Of a DNA stretch of 14,462 nt, positions 14,187 to 14,462 are shown in pieces. The stretch lies in the NCBI GenBank assembly GCA_964591605.1, contig CAZQEN010000188.1:1-14462 (forward strand), written 5' to 3'. The notes beneath the pieces are model-generated. The model did no database searches and was not told where the DNA came from. It saw nothing but the letters and a program-made list of their open reading frames with translations. Positions within the stretch are counted from its first letter, which is position 1; every line of letters begins with the position of its first letter. Source of the stretch: CAYLLT01 sp964591605 (lineage in GTDB: Bacteria; Planctomycetota; Phycisphaerae; UBA1845; PWPN01). The translations under genes were made by a program, and so were the position numbers.

Positions 14187-14462
14187 GACCGATGGGGAGG
14201 GGTTTTTGACATAAATGGATGTCGGAGCCGACTTTGGCACGTCCTTGCGTCTCGCGGGAATGGGTTTGATCTGTTCGGGGTCCGTGGTCCGTGGTCCGTT
14301 GTTTGGGATCCGTGTGACGGAATCGGTGGCACGCGGCGGGTTGGGGGGACGCCCGTCGGCGGGGGCTGTATTACAAGCGCAATGGCTTCGTTTTGTCGGC
14401 GGGGGTTTGTGGGGCATCGGCGGTTCTCCGGTGCGGGGCATCGGGTGGACTGATTCCTTGAG
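14164..14462. other. G-rich non-coding stretch upstream of the sigma factor
   Basis: Apart from the heptamer repeat and a repeated GTCGGCGGGGG (14355 and 14396), no gene, RNA or terminator is recognisable. The open frames here have no family resemblance. The neighbour at the right edge is unseen. Confidence 0.5.
14279..14299. repeat. Three perfect GGTCCGT heptamers
   Basis: GGTCCGT occurs three times without interruption at 14279-14285, 14286-14292 and 14293-14299. Heptamer tandem repeats are common in bacterial non-coding DNA; copy number may vary between strains. Confidence 0.85.

Noticed and set aside
14338..14410. Possible G-quadruplex in G-rich DNA
   Set aside because: There are G-runs, but no four runs with short loops that make a convincing motif.
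14136..14453. 105-codon plus-strand frame at the right edge
   Set aside because: Low-complexity G-rich translation with no motif; the region looks intergenic.

Overview
The window is GC-rich and looks like planctomycete chromosome. The strongest sign is an ECF sigma factor (13460-14137) overlapping a very large Ser/Thr protein kinase (10327-13509) with a planctomycete-style N-terminal region, one transmembrane segment and a TPR-rich C-terminus. Most genes have a GGAG-type ribosome binding site 6-7 nt before the start, which helped choose starts. Assignment to phylum is an inference from gene style; no marker gene such as rRNA is present.

Layout: all genes but one lie on the minus strand. From the right edge, reading leftward: a non-coding, G-rich stretch with a heptamer repeat; the ECF sigma factor; the overlapping kinase; a 280-bp gap; and an exported beta-propeller protein (8976-10046). 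Convergent to it is the single plus-strand gene, a glycogen/starch branching enzyme of the eukaryote-like type (6722-8773). The convergent gap between them is packed with inverted repeats. Left of glgB is a ~500-bp non-coding stretch with the decayed start of a PIN-type toxin gene and, possibly, its antitoxin. Next come an intact DUF433-DUF5615 antitoxin-toxin pair (5526-6159), a von Willebrand factor A protein (4197-5486) whose linker is built from palindromic repeats, a URO-D-superfamily protein that is not HemE (2906-3880), a stand-alone tandem ACT-domain protein (2357-2803), and a MASE1-PAS histidine kinase (1-2240) running off the left edge.

How the genes relate: only two pairs are clearly functional units, sigma factor with kinase (overlapping, translationally linked) and DUF433 with DUF5615 (8-nt overlap). 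The rest look like independently transcribed genes. Four perfect TATAAT hexamers occur in the window and all four lie just upstream of minus-strand genes, suggesting ordinary housekeeping promoters for the URO-D gene, the vWA gene, the toxin-antitoxin pair and the sigma factor. No rRNA, tRNA, CRISPR array, intact insertion sequence or prophage gene was seen. I do not see a clearly new defence or biosynthetic system. The most unusual signals are palindromic repeats inside a coding linker, the toxin-antitoxin graveyard beside glgB, and the odd translation start of the sigma factor.
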